From Gottfriedia sp002574545 (GTDB taxonomy: Bacteria > Bacillota > Bacilli > Bacillales > Bacillaceae_G): a stretch of 64,000 nt of DNA. The DNA lies in NCBI GenBank assembly GCA_052180195.1, contig CP197469.1. The stretch is one strand, 5' to 3'. The position numbers were made by a program, and so were the translations under genes. The notes under the pieces were generated by a model. That model had not been told where the DNA came from. It ran no database searches and saw only the letters and a list, made by a program, of their open reading frames with translations. Of this stretch, positions 16,377 through 25,310 are shown one piece after another (the first letter of the stretch is position 1; each line of letters opens with the position of its first letter).

Positions 16377-17648
16377 CTATTTCTTTAACTTATCCCATGT
16401 ATCCTGAAGCGATTGTAGTAATTGTTGTGGATTTTTTTGTCCGCCAACATATGCTTGCATTGAAGCACCAAATTCATTTGTTGCACCGTTTGGATATTTA
16501 AACCAGTTCCAAGAAAGTACTTTTCCGTCTGCTGAGTATTTTTGAATATCATCAGCAATCGGACCTAAGCCTTTTCCTTCGATTGTTTTAACTGCTGGAA
16601 TGAATTTAAACTTTTCTACGATATATTTTTTACCTGTATCAGAAGAAACCATCCAATTTAAGAACTTCTTCGCTTCTTCTTTGTTTTTTGAATTTTTGTT
16701 TACTACCCAGTTATTTGGTACGCCGACCGGGATTTTGTCCATTGCTTCTTTATCATCATTAATCGGAATTGGTAAAAGACCAAGATTCATATTTGGCGTA
16801 ATGCCATCAATCATACCTTGTGTCCAGTTTCCTTGTTGCATCATAGCTGTTTTTCCAGATGCAAAATTAGTAACTTGTGTATTATAATCCGTTGTTAATG
16901 GATTTTTATTTCCATATTTAATCGTTAAATCAAATAATTTGATAAAGTCCTTAAATTTATCATTATCAGGGATTTTTGCTTTGCCTGCATTTAAATCGGC
17001 GATAAATTGATCTGGGTCTGGTTGTTGTGCGAATGGAATATTTAATAAATGTATTCCTAAAATCCACCACTCACCATAGCCAACTGAAAACGGCGTAATA
17101 CCAGCGGCTTTTAATTTTTTTGCCGCTGCTTCTAATTCAGTTAATGTTTTTGGTAATTGTGTAATACCAGCTTTATCAAATAAGTCTTTATTGTAAATGA
17201 ATCCATAGCCTTCTGTGTTCATAGGCATTCCGAGTAATTTTCCATCAACTGTCATCGGTTTTTCGGTTTCTGGATATAAATCCTTCACCCAATCTTGATC
17301 TGACAGGTCCTCGAGTTTATCCTTCCAAGTAACAGCTTCTTGATATCCACCATTATTGAATATATCCGGTTCATTTCCTGATGCAAATTGAGCTTTCAAT
17401 GCTGCCCCATAATCTGCACCTCCACCTACTGTTTGAACCTTTACCGTTACGTTTTTATTTTCCTTTTCATATTCCTTTGTTAAAGCCTCTAAATCTTTTG
17501 CAATCTCTGCTTTAAACTGAAAAATATTTAATGTAATTTTTTCACCTGCACCAGGCTTTTTTGTTTCTTCTTTTTTATTATTACATCCAGTAAACAACAA
17601 CATACTAGTTGATAAAACGGCAATCGATTTAACTAATTTTTTATTCAT
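16377..17648 (-). CDS. Carbohydrate ABC transporter substrate-binding lipoprotein (copy 2)
   Basis: 423 residues. Lipoprotein signal VLSTSMLLFTGCNNK with Cys at residue 22, then a family 1 solute-binding protein almost superimposable on copy 1 (same length; shared blocks such as NIFQFKAEIAKDLE, GMPMNTEGYGFIYNKDLF and WWILGIHLLNIPFAQQ). Strong AAGGAGG site before the ATG, 15 bp after the permease gene. Differences are scattered conservative changes, so ligand specificity may be the same or slightly shifted. No ATPase gene adjoins it. Confidence 0.93.
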   Translation of the reverse strand: MNKKLVKSIAVLSTSMLLFTGCNNKKEETKKPGAGEKITLNIFQFKAEIAKDLEALTKEYEKENKNVTVKVQTVGGGADYGAALKAQFASGNEPDIFNNGGYQEAVTWKDKLEDLSDQDWVKDLYPETEKPMTVDGKLLGMPMNTEGYGFIYNKDLFDKAGITQLPKTLTELEAAAKKLKAAGITPFSVGYGEWWILGIHLLNIPFAQQPDPDQFIADLNAGKAKIPDNDKFKDFIKLFDLTIKYGNKNPLTTDYNTQVTNFASGKTAMMQQGNWTQGMIDGITPNMNLGLLPIPINDDKEAMDKIPVGVPNNWVVNKNSKNKEEAKKFLNWMVSSDTGKKYIVEKFKFIPAVKTIEGKGLGPIADDIQKYSADGKVLSWNWFKYPNGATNEFGASMQAYVGGQKNPQQLLQSLQDTWDKLKK

Positions 17649-17663
17649 ATGATCCTCCTTAAC

Positions 17664-18494
17664 TTACTTTATTGAGCCACTTGTAATACCTCGGATAATT
17701 TGCTTTTGGGCAGCAAAGAAAAAGATCAATAATGGCGTAATGCCTAAAACTAATCCGGCAAGTGCTAAATTCCATTGTTTCGTATAAGCGCCGAAAAAAT
17801 AAAAAGTAGCCAGTGGTATTGTGCGTAGCTCTTGATCACGCAAAACGAGAGATGGTAACAAGAAATCATTCCAAATCCATAACGTATTTAAAATAACTAT
17901 TGTGACGGTAATCGGTTTTAGTAAAGGGAACACTACTTTCCAAAAAACCATAAATGGTGAACATCCATCAATAATCGCTGCTTCTTCAAGCTCAATTGGA
18001 ATCCCTTTAATAAAACCGTGATAGAGAAAAATCGAAAGTGCTGAACCAAACGCTAAATACATCACAACAAGTCCATAATGACTATTCATTAAATGAAGTG
18101 TACTTCCGACTTTAACAAGTGGAATCATTATTGATTGAAAAGGGATTACCATTGTTGCGACAAAAATAAAGAAAATGATCGTTGAAATTTTATGCTTTGT
18201 GCGAACTAGTTTATAAGCTGCCATTGAGCAAAATAAAACGATAATGGCATTACTCGCAACTGCTATGATTAAAGAATTCAAAAGAGCTCTCCAGAAATCC
18301 ATAATGACAATTGCTTGTGAGTAGTTTGTAAAATCGAAAGTTTTTGGTAGCGTTGATGTATTTTGCAAAATATCTGCAAAGGATTTAAACGAGTTTCCTA
18401 ATACATAGTAAAAAGGCACCAGGAAAAATATCGCTAATATGATTCCAAATAGCTCAAGCAAAAACGTCAGTCCGGTATAGCGTTCGTTTTCCAC
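17664..18494 (-). CDS. Carbohydrate ABC transporter permease, MalG-type (copy 2)
   Basis: 276 residues, same length as its paralogue at 10421-11251 and colinear without gaps. Six membrane helices; EAA loop ELEEAAIIDGCSPFMVFWKVVFP. Its start overlaps the stop of the upstream permease by one base, exactly as in copy 1, so even the operon joints were kept after duplication. Confidence 0.93.
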   Translation of the reverse strand: MENERYTGLTFLLELFGIILAIFFLVPFYYVLGNSFKSFADILQNTSTLPKTFDFTNYSQAIVIMDFWRALLNSLIIAVASNAIIVLFCSMAAYKLVRTKHKISTIIFFIFVATMVIPFQSIMIPLVKVGSTLHLMNSHYGLVVMYLAFGSALSIFLYHGFIKGIPIELEEAAIIDGCSPFMVFWKVVFPLLKPITVTIVILNTLWIWNDFLLPSLVLRDQELRTIPLATFYFFGAYTKQWNLALAGLVLGITPLLIFFFAAQKQIIRGITSGSIK

Positions 18495-19447
18495 TATGCT
18501 TCAACCTCCCTTTTCTTCGTAATATAAACTTGGAGAATTGAAATAGCTGCGACAACGACGAAGAAGACAATTGCTTTTGCTTCCCCTAAACCATATCGGT
18601 TGTTTACAAATGCTTCTGTATAAATGTTTAACGCAAGCATTTCTGTCGATTTAAATGGTCCACCACCAGTTAGTGATAAATTTTGGTCAAATACTTTAAA
18701 GGACCATGAGATTGTTAAAAATAAACAGACAGTTACAGCTGGTGCTACCATTGGAATGATAATTTTCCTTAAAGTTGTAAAACGATCTGCGCCGTCAACT
18801 TGAGCTGCTTCAATCAATTCTTGCGGTACGCCTTGGAGTGCGGCTACATAAATAATCATGATATAACCTGCACCTTGCCAGATCGCTACAATAATAATTG
18901 CCCAAAACGCTCCATTTGCAGTACCTAGCAATGACTGCATGAGAGAATCAATTCCTAACGCTGCTCCTAATGAAGTGAGACCTTTATTAAAAATAAATTG
19001 CCAAATAAACCCGAGTAATAATCCACCTATTAAGTTTGGTAAAAAGAAAATCGTCCTAAGAATATTTCTTGTTTTTAGCCCCTTTGTCACTAGTAAAGCT
19101 AAACCAAAACCAATCAAATTCGTTAAGATTACTGCGAAAAACGTATACTTTGTCGTAATGATAAAAGACCGTTTAAAATCTGCATCTTGCGTAAATATGT
19201 ACTTATAATTATCAAAACCGACATACTGGATATTGCCAACTACCCCATTCCAGTTTGTAAAGGAATAATACAGACCCATTAAAAATGGAATAAGTACTAA
19301 AGCTGCAAAAACTAGAAAGGCTGGACCGACAAATACGATAAAACTTCCACTATTTCTACGTTTCTTTCGAAAGGAGACTTTAAAGTCAGTAGCATCATCT
19401 ACAACTGTTTCAACTTCTTTATTCACCTCTTTATCAAACTTCGACAA
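18494..19447 (-). CDS. Carbohydrate ABC transporter permease, MalF-type (copy 2)
   Basis: 317 residues beginning at a TTG (19447) with GGGAGG eight bases upstream; an in-frame stop lies just before, so no longer start is possible. The N-terminal 30 residues are acidic and unlike copy 1 (KFDKEVNKEVETVVDD), then six membrane helices and EAA loop GVPQELIEAAQVDGADRFTTLRKIIIP. Only about 36 bp separate the TTG from the upstream gene's terminator, leaving little space for a promoter, and I see no cre site here. Confidence 0.92.
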   Translation of the reverse strand: MSKFDKEVNKEVETVVDDATDFKVSFRKKRRNSGSFIVFVGPAFLVFAALVLIPFLMGLYYSFTNWNGVVGNIQYVGFDNYKYIFTQDADFKRSFIITTKYTFFAVILTNLIGFGLALLVTKGLKTRNILRTIFFLPNLIGGLLLGFIWQFIFNKGLTSLGAALGIDSLMQSLLGTANGAFWAIIIVAIWQGAGYIMIIYVAALQGVPQELIEAAQVDGADRFTTLRKIIIPMVAPAVTVCLFLTISWSFKVFDQNLSLTGGGPFKSTEMLALNIYTEAFVNNRYGLGEAKAIVFFVVVAAISILQVYITKKREVEA

Positions 19448-19483
19448 CTATGTACCTCCCTTCATAAACGATCTACACAAAAA

Positions 19484-19528
19484 AAAGCAACTCCACCTTA
19501 TTATGAAAAAGTAGAGTTGCTTTTATAC
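19484..19528 (-). terminator. Terminator of the DMT transporter gene
   Basis: AAAAGCAACTC / GAGTTGCTTTT stem around a 20-base loop, followed on the minus strand by a long T run. It lies directly ahead of the second sugar operon. Confidence 0.85.
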
Positions 19529-19538
19529 TTTATTTGAG

Positions 19539-20483
19539 TCAAGACGCACTCTTCATATGAGTGCTACGTTGATCCTTTTGATAATTCACAATGATAATAC
19601 CTGATGTAACCATCATTAAACCAATAAAAACAAGATAAGATAATACTTCATTCAACATGATTGATGATAAAATCACACCAAAAACAGGAACTAAGAATAA
19701 GTACATTGATACTTTTCCAACTTGATTATATTTCATGACATTGTTCCAAAGGATGAAACCGACAGATGAAAGTAACGATAAATAAACTAACATGCCAAAC
19801 GTTTTTAAATCAAAGTGGAACGGTAAAAATCCTGCTGTTAAACCACCAATACATAACAATCCAATCGAACCGATCATCATTTGATAGGCTGTTAAATAGG
19901 CAACATCCACTTTCTTTGCAGCTTCCTTAGCAAGTACATTACCATAGCCACCAAACGCCATTGCAAACAATAATAAAATCTCGCCAATTCCTAAATGTAA
20001 AGAAAGCGTGCCCTTTGTCATATTCACGATAATGACACCCGCAAACCCTACCGTTACACCAAGAATCTTACGTAAGTTTAAACGATCATTTTTATACATA
20101 AAATGCGCTGCTAACAGTTGAAAAAACGAAGTAGTTCCAGCAATGATCGAACCTTGAACTCCAGTCGTAAAGCTCAATCCAATATAAAACAACACATATT
20201 GTAAAAACGTTTGAAACAAACCTACTTTTCCTACTACAAAAAAAGTATCTCGCTTAAAGGTTAACTTTCTACCAATGATCGTAAAAAATAGTAAAATTAA
20301 TAATGAGGCCAAAAAGAAACGATAACCCGCAAAAATCATTTGTTTCCAAATCTCATTCTTCTCAATATGCAAATGCTCATAACTTAGCTTAATAAACGGA
20401 AATGCGCTTCCCCATAAAAAAGTTGTAATAACCGCTGATGCAATCACTCCCAAAGGATGTGTAAAAAATCTCTTAGCAGACAT
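19539..20483 (-). CDS. EamA/DMT superfamily transporter
   Basis: 314 residues with about ten membrane helices arranged as two EamA repeats (first from about residue 14 with FLWGSAFPFIKLSYE, second from about 170). This is the drug/metabolite transporter superfamily, commonly exporters of amino acids or small metabolites; the substrate cannot be read. Single gene with its own terminator. Confidence 0.88.
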   Translation of the reverse strand: MSAKRFFTHPLGVIASAVITTFLWGSAFPFIKLSYEHLHIEKNEIWKQMIFAGYRFFLASLLILLFFTIIGRKLTFKRDTFFVVGKVGLFQTFLQYVLFYIGLSFTTGVQGSIIAGTTSFFQLLAAHFMYKNDRLNLRKILGVTVGFAGVIIVNMTKGTLSLHLGIGEILLLFAMAFGGYGNVLAKEAAKKVDVAYLTAYQMMIGSIGLLCIGGLTAGFLPFHFDLKTFGMLVYLSLLSSVGFILWNNVMKYNQVGKVSMYLFLVPVFGVILSSIMLNEVLSYLVFIGLMMVTSGIIIVNYQKDQRSTHMKSAS

Positions 20484-20609
20484 TGTTTCCCCCCATAAGC
20501 CTTTTTCTCTCTATAGAATACAGTTTATTCTATCATCTATAGGACATTCCTACTATCGGTTTGATTCAAATAAAGTGCCTAAAGTTAAAGACAATGCCTT
20601 AGAGTCTTT

Positions 20610-21770
20610 TTATGATATGATTCGCTTATATCCTAAAAAGTGCTTTTTCCAATATGATTCATTTATATTCGAAATCGTAACGCCTCTACTACTACTAGCC
20701 TGAATAAATTCATTTTCATTTAACATGATTCCTATGTGAGATGGTCCATATGTGTATGTATTTTGAAAAAATATCAAATCACCGGGCTGTGAAGTTGTTA
20801 CTTTTTGGAATAAAGTATTATTATGCCAATAACCTGATACATTCGTTCTTCCATATGGCTTACCATTTTCTTTCAGGACATAATAAATAAAGCCACTACA
20901 ATCAAACCCCGAAGGAGAAACTCCTGCCCACTTATAAGGAACTCCTAAAAATCGTTTTGCAAATGAAAGCATATCTTGCTCATTACTAGAGGAACTATTT
21001 GATTGAACTTTTTCTTTTTCAGTATATCCAGCACTTATATAAGCAGTTTTTCCTTGATAGACAAACTTGTGCCAACCATTTGAAGTTGAAATAACATCTA
21101 CCTTCTGATTTTTTGTCGCACTACCTATTATATTGTAATTCGTTCCCGCACCTGAGCGAATATTTACTACGGTCCCAGTTACAGTATATTTACTCGTATT
21201 GTATACTGGTTTTTCATCTTCAATTTTCTTTTGTTTCTGAACATAAGTGCCACTTATATAGCCAACTCTTCCTTGATAATTAACTTTGTACCAACCATTT
21301 AAGGAAGATAGAACATCTAATTTATCGTTCTTATATACACTTCCTAAAATACGATAATTCGTTCCTGCTCCAGATCGAATTCTTACCCCATTCCCTGTTG
21401 AAATGTAATGAGAGGTATTGCTTTTTATTTTTTCATTTTCAACATAACTATTTTGTTTCTTTACGTAAGTACCAACGATATATCCAATTCTTCCCTTATA
21501 ATTAACCTTATACCAACCATTTTCAGAAGATATAACATCTAATTTTTCGTTCTTATATACACTTCCTAAAATCGGATTATCCGTTCCTGCCCCTGAACGA
21601 ATACGTACTCCGTTCCCACTTGAAATATAGTTGTCTGCGGATGGCATCAATACTTTAGGTTGATTTGTGTTTGTACTTTCTGCATCTGCTTCTAATAGAT
21701 CAATAGAATTAATGCATGATACAGATCCTATGATTGCAATTGATTGTATTAATTTTTTTTTCAAAATCAC
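20610..21770 (-). CDS. Secreted cell-wall endopeptidase: three SH3 domains plus NlpC/P60
   Basis: 386 residues. Signal peptide at the N-terminus, then three bacterial SH3 (SH3b) repeats at about 47-105, 118-176 and 193-250, each with NGVRIRSGAGTxxxILGSVYKN or a close variant and a GWYKVNYxGRxGYI strand. The C-terminal NlpC/P60 domain (about 270-386) has catalytic Cys in PSGFDCSGFIYYVLKE, His in GPSHIGIML and a polar third residue further on. Such enzymes cut the D-Glu to diamino-acid bond in wall peptides. Repeats 1 and 2 are nearly identical, suggesting recent internal duplication. Confidence 0.92.
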   Translation of the reverse strand: MILKKKLIQSIAIIGSVSCINSIDLLEADAESTNTNQPKVLMPSADNYISSGNGVRIRSGAGTDNPILGSVYKNEKLDVISSENGWYKVNYKGRIGYIVGTYVKKQNSYVENEKIKSNTSHYISTGNGVRIRSGAGTNYRILGSVYKNDKLDVLSSLNGWYKVNYQGRVGYISGTYVQKQKKIEDEKPVYNTSKYTVTGTVVNIRSGAGTNYNIIGSATKNQKVDVISTSNGWHKFVYQGKTAYISAGYTEKEKVQSNSSSSNEQDMLSFAKRFLGVPYKWAGVSPSGFDCSGFIYYVLKENGKPYGRTNVSGYWHNNTLFQKVTTSQPGDLIFFQNTYTYGPSHIGIMLNENEFIQASSSRGVTISNINESYWKKHFLGYKRIIS

Positions 21771-22030
21771 TACCAGCCTTTTATTTTATTTATTTGATAT
21801 ACTTTGTGCTCACTGTATAAATATCGGTTGGTAGCTTAAAATTCTTTAATGAATGTCAAAAATTTTAAAATTTTGGTCCTGTCTCCCCCCCACTAACCAT
21901 CATTTTCACAACTCAAACACATTCATTAAAATTTTTTTAATTAACAAGCAAATTTTTTCATCACATTTAAAGTAATGTGGTAATATATATTTAATAAGAA
22001 TTATTTTAAATAAGAAACTCTACAACTAAG
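21771..22030. other. Intergenic region between divergent endopeptidase and ATPase genes
   Basis: AT-rich DNA that must hold both promoters. AATAA-GAA-TTATT near 21993-22005 is a small inverted repeat reminiscent of Fur/PerR-family boxes (B. subtilis zosA is PerR-controlled), but the match is weak. No gene seen. Confidence 0.35.
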
Positions 22031-22075
22031 AGATTAAATAAATAGAGATTAAATAAATAGTGATTAAATAAATAG
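22031..22075. repeat. Three tandem copies of a 15-bp unit
   Basis: AGATTAAATAAATAG at 22031-22045 and 22046-22060, and TGATTAAATAAATAG at 22061-22075. They lie in the leader region of the metal ATPase gene and could be a slippage-variable tract. Confidence 0.9.
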
Positions 22076-22094
22076 TAAGTATTATAATCTGTAC

Positions 22095-22120
22095 GCTGCT
22101 GTCCAAGGACGGCAGCTTTC
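22095..22120 (+). promoter_or_regulatory. GC-rich hairpin in the leader of the metal ATPase gene
   Basis: GCTGCTGTCC AA GGACGGCAGC pairs along ten bases with one G-U pair and is followed by TTTCGTGTTTT, about 70 bp before the start codon. It is much more GC-rich than its surroundings. It may be an attenuator or the end of an upstream transcript. Confidence 0.5.
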
Positions 22121-22185
22121 GTGTTTTATAAGGATAGTGAATTTGATTATTTTTCTCAATTGAAAATAAGAAAGGGGTATTTATT

Positions 22186-24105
22186 ATGGAAGCAAGTCCA
22201 AAGGTTACTACGATTCATGCTACATATGAAGCTGACCATGTGGAATCTACATCATTTCTTTCAAAACATGGAGAATTAATTGCCGCTTTAGTTTCGGGTG
22301 TATTAATTCTAATTGCTTCATTCGTTAAAAACGATAGTTCAATCATGTCGATTATTTTATATGTTTTAGCATTTTGTATTGGGGGATATGCAAAGGCAAA
22401 GGAAGGTATTGAAGATACGATTGCAGAAAAAGAACTAAATGTTGAAATGCTGATGATTATTGCGGCAGTTGGTTCGGCTGCAATTGGATATTGGACTGAA
22501 GGTGCGGTACTGATTTTCATATTTGCTTTAAGTGGTGCACTTGAAACTTATACGTTAAATAAAACAAATAAAGAGATCTCTTCACTTTTATCTCTTCAGC
22601 CACAAACTGCCATTCGATTGGTCGATGATGTTGAAGAAGTTGTTGGCATTAAAAGTTTAAATATTGGGGATTATATTTTAATTAAAGCTGGAGAGCGAAT
22701 TCCTGCTGACGGTCAAATCGTTAAAGGTGAAACATTAGTAGATGAAGCTGCTCTTACAGGTGAATCAATTCCAGTTGTTAAAAACTTAAATGATGAAGTA
22801 TTTGCTGGAACAATCAACATTAAAGGAACACTAGTAGTTGAAATTACGAAACATAGTGATGAGACTCTTTTCCAAAAAATCATTAATCTTGTTCAAACAG
22901 CTCAAAGTGAACAAACTCCTTCTCAGCAATTTATTGAAAAATTTGAAGGCGTTTATGTTAAAGGCGTTTTAATTGCCGTATTATTGATGATGTTTTTACC
23001 GCATTTTGCATTAGATTGGTCTTGGACAACAACATTTTATCGAGCAATGATTTTACTAGTTGTTGCATCACCTTGTGCATTAGTCGCATCGATTACACCA
23101 GCTGTTTTATCTGCTATCTCAAATGGAGCAAAGTCAGGAATTCTTGTTAAAGGTGGTATTCATTTAGAACGATTAGGCGTATTAAAAGCAATCGCATTCG
23201 ATAAAACTGGTACTTTAACAATTGGTAAGCCAGAGGTAACTGGTTTTGAAAAAGTAGAAGATTTTGATCGTACAGCGTTATTATCGATCGTTGCTTCAAT
23301 TGAAAAATACTCAACTCATCCGCTAGCTGCAGCGATTGTTGAGTACGCAACGAAACAAGGAATCACAGTATCTTCGTCATTTGAACAAATTGATGATCAT
23401 CCTGGTTTCGGTGTATCAGCGATTTTAAATGGTACTGAGTACAGAGTAGGTAAAAAAGAATTCGTAACGATGAAACAAAATCCGCTCATTCATTTTGAAC
23501 AACAATGGGAACAAGAAGGAAAAACAATAGTTTATGTAGGTACTCAAGATCAAGTCGTTGCGATTTTCTCATTAAAAGATTTAGTTCGTAACGAATCAAA
23601 GCAAGCCTTATCAACTTTAAATAAATTAGGTGTTCAAACGGTCATGATTACAGGTGACTCAGAACAAACGGCAAAAGCAATTGCTGCCGAAAGTGAAATC
23701 AATGAATACTTTGCATCATGCTTACCGGATGAAAAAGTTTCGATTGTTAAAAAGTTAAAAGACAACTATGGTCAAGTTGCAATGGTTGGTGATGGTATAA
23801 ACGATGCCCCTGCTCTAGCAACTGCAAATGTAGGTATTGCAATGGGTGGCGGAACTGGAGTTGCTTTAGAAACGGCAGATGTCGTTTTAATGAAAAACGA
23901 CTTAACGAAAATTTCAAAAGCAATCACTTTATCTAAACGCATGAACAAAATCGTAAAACAAAATATTATCTTTTCACTTAGCATAATTGCATTTCTGATC
24001 TGTTCAAATTTCCTACAAATCATTGATTTACCTTATGGTGTTATCGGTCACGAAGGAAGTACAATTTTAGTTATTCTTAACTCATTAAGATTATTAAGAG
24101 ATTAA
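22186..24105 (+). CDS. zosA: Heavy-metal P-type ATPase, ZosA-like
   Basis: 639 residues. P1B-type architecture: N-terminal helices without a Cys-rich metal-binding domain, actuator TGES (DEAALTGESIPV near 189), transmembrane metal site SPCALVAS near 303 (Ser-Pro-Cys rather than Cys-Pro-Cys), phosphorylation DKTGTLT near 343, the HP dipeptide STHPLAAAI near 383, and the hinge MVGDGINDAPALA near 532. B. subtilis ZosA, a zinc importer-type ATPase in the oxidative-stress regulon, is also about 640 residues and, as I recall, has the same SPC-containing block. GAAAGGGG precedes the ATG. Metal assignment to zinc is by family. Confidence 0.82.
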   Translation: MEASPKVTTIHATYEADHVESTSFLSKHGELIAALVSGVLILIASFVKNDSSIMSIILYVLAFCIGGYAKAKEGIEDTIAEKELNVEMLMIIAAVGSAAIGYWTEGAVLIFIFALSGALETYTLNKTNKEISSLLSLQPQTAIRLVDDVEEVVGIKSLNIGDYILIKAGERIPADGQIVKGETLVDEAALTGESIPVVKNLNDEVFAGTINIKGTLVVEITKHSDETLFQKIINLVQTAQSEQTPSQQFIEKFEGVYVKGVLIAVLLMMFLPHFALDWSWTTTFYRAMILLVVASPCALVASITPAVLSAISNGAKSGILVKGGIHLERLGVLKAIAFDKTGTLTIGKPEVTGFEKVEDFDRTALLSIVASIEKYSTHPLAAAIVEYATKQGITVSSSFEQIDDHPGFGVSAILNGTEYRVGKKEFVTMKQNPLIHFEQQWEQEGKTIVYVGTQDQVVAIFSLKDLVRNESKQALSTLNKLGVQTVMITGDSEQTAKAIAAESEINEYFASCLPDEKVSIVKKLKDNYGQVAMVGDGINDAPALATANVGIAMGGGTGVALETADVVLMKNDLTKISKAITLSKRMNKIVKQNIIFSLSIIAFLICSNFLQIIDLPYGVIGHEGSTILVILNSLRLLRD

Positions 24106-24147
24106 AAAAAAAGCATCGTACAAAATTGTACGATGCTTTCTTTTTTA
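24106..24147 (+). terminator. Terminator of the P-type ATPase gene
   Basis: AAAGCATCGTAC / GTACGATGCTTT stem with AAAATT loop and a T-rich tail, directly after the stop codon. Confidence 0.9.
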
Positions 24148-24204
24148 AACTAACTAATAATGAGCTTTTTAGCAGGAAAAGCAATTATTCTAGTCAGTCT
24201 AAAC

Positions 24205-24318
24205 TTAATGATAATCATTATGACCGTTTGCCGAACCACTAGTTTTGTTCTTTGGATGAGAGCTGCTTTTTTGTTTCTTATTCGATTTATCATTATGATT
24301 TTTCTTATTATTACTCAT
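24205..24318 (-). CDS. Small Lys/Asn/Ser/His-rich protein (possible spore protein)
   Basis: 37 residues, MSNNKKNHNDKSNKKQKSSS then SHPKNKTSGSANGHNDYH. GGGAGG lies nine bases before the ATG at 24318, which is why I prefer this frame to the hydrophobic open frame on the plus strand over the same bases. The composition (basic, no hydrophobic core) resembles minor small acid-soluble spore proteins such as SspP, but I cannot align it well. Function unknown. Confidence 0.6.
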   Translation of the reverse strand: MSNNKKNHNDKSNKKQKSSSHPKNKTSGSANGHNDYH

Positions 24319-24411
24319 TTCAAATTTCCTCCCTTTTTGAAGTCTATTTTAGTTTACCTCTCTAAAATAAGACTACTCATGGAAGAAAACTCCATTATAC
24401 AATAGAAGAAA

Positions 24412-25293
24412 TTATTTTGGATTTGGATTATTTGGGTCAATTAATTTTGGTTTAGGTTTGTGCTTACCATATTGTCTTTGCTTTATTAATGCATTAAGCT
24501 CCCCACCAATAATCACAACCATTGCCGAAATAAAAAACCAAATCATCAAGATAATAATTCCACCTAAACTACCATAATGAATTGTGTAATTACCAAAATT
24601 ATCTACGTAAAAAGCAAATCCAAATGAAGAAATAATCCATCCAAATGTTGCAAATAGAGAACCAAAGAATACTTTTTTAATGTGAACTACTTTACTCGGT
24701 CCAATTGAATATAAAACAGTAAATACAACCATTAAGATCACAAAGCTTAGTGACCAACGAATGATGCTCCAAGTGGCCAAGAAATCATTAGATATGTCTA
24801 AAAATTCAAATACAGACTTCGCAATTACTTTACCAAACACTGGTATTAACAATGCAAACACGATCACAAAAATCATAATAATGGTTAAAAGGATTGAAAC
24901 ACCTCTTGCAACAAAGTAATTTCGTTTATCCTCAACATCATACGCATCATTAAGCGCTCGGATAATTGCATTAATCCCATTGGATGCAGCCCAAATCGTC
25001 GCGATTAACCCGACTGATAAAACGCCACCATGTGATTGTCCGATTATTAACTGTAAATTACTTCGAATAATCGCCATTGCATCTGGCGGAGCATATTGAC
25101 TCAAAAATGACAATATTTGCTCAGTAGATAGCGGTAAATAAGTTACGACTTGCGTTAAAACAAGTAGAAATGGAAAAAGAGATAGCATCAAGTAATATGC
25201 TAGCTCCGCTGAACGAGATACTATTTCGTCTTCCATACATTTTTTCACTAAATCCCAAACAAATGCTACAATAGAATTCTTTTTCTTAATCAA
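24412..25293 (-). CDS. YihY/BrkB family membrane protein
   Basis: 293 residues with about six membrane helices. Family signature blocks are ELAYYLMLSLFPFLLVL near 27-43 and ATIWAASNGINAIIRALNDAYDVEDKRNYFVARG near 99-132. Once labelled ribonuclease BN, the family is now regarded as membrane proteins of unclear role. It follows the YtxH-like gene by 17 bp, and the phosphatase gene lies just beyond, so the three probably form one leftward operon. Confidence 0.9.
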   Translation of the reverse strand: MIKKKNSIVAFVWDLVKKCMEDEIVSRSAELAYYLMLSLFPFLLVLTQVVTYLPLSTEQILSFLSQYAPPDAMAIIRSNLQLIIGQSHGGVLSVGLIATIWAASNGINAIIRALNDAYDVEDKRNYFVARGVSILLTIIMIFVIVFALLIPVFGKVIAKSVFEFLDISNDFLATWSIIRWSLSFVILMVVFTVLYSIGPSKVVHIKKVFFGSLFATFGWIISSFGFAFYVDNFGNYTIHYGSLGGIIILMIWFFISAMVVIIGGELNALIKQRQYGKHKPKPKLIDPNNPNPK

Positions 25294-25310
25294 ATTGACA
25301 CCTTCAATTG

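Noticed and set aside
9019..19447. Composite transposon made by the duplicated sugar operons
   Set aside because: No transposase or IS ends flank them; the repeat element between them has its own ends and does not enclose either operon.
24160..24405. 81-residue hydrophobic plus-strand frame
   Set aside because: It is the antisense of the 37-residue basic protein gene and has no ribosome site.
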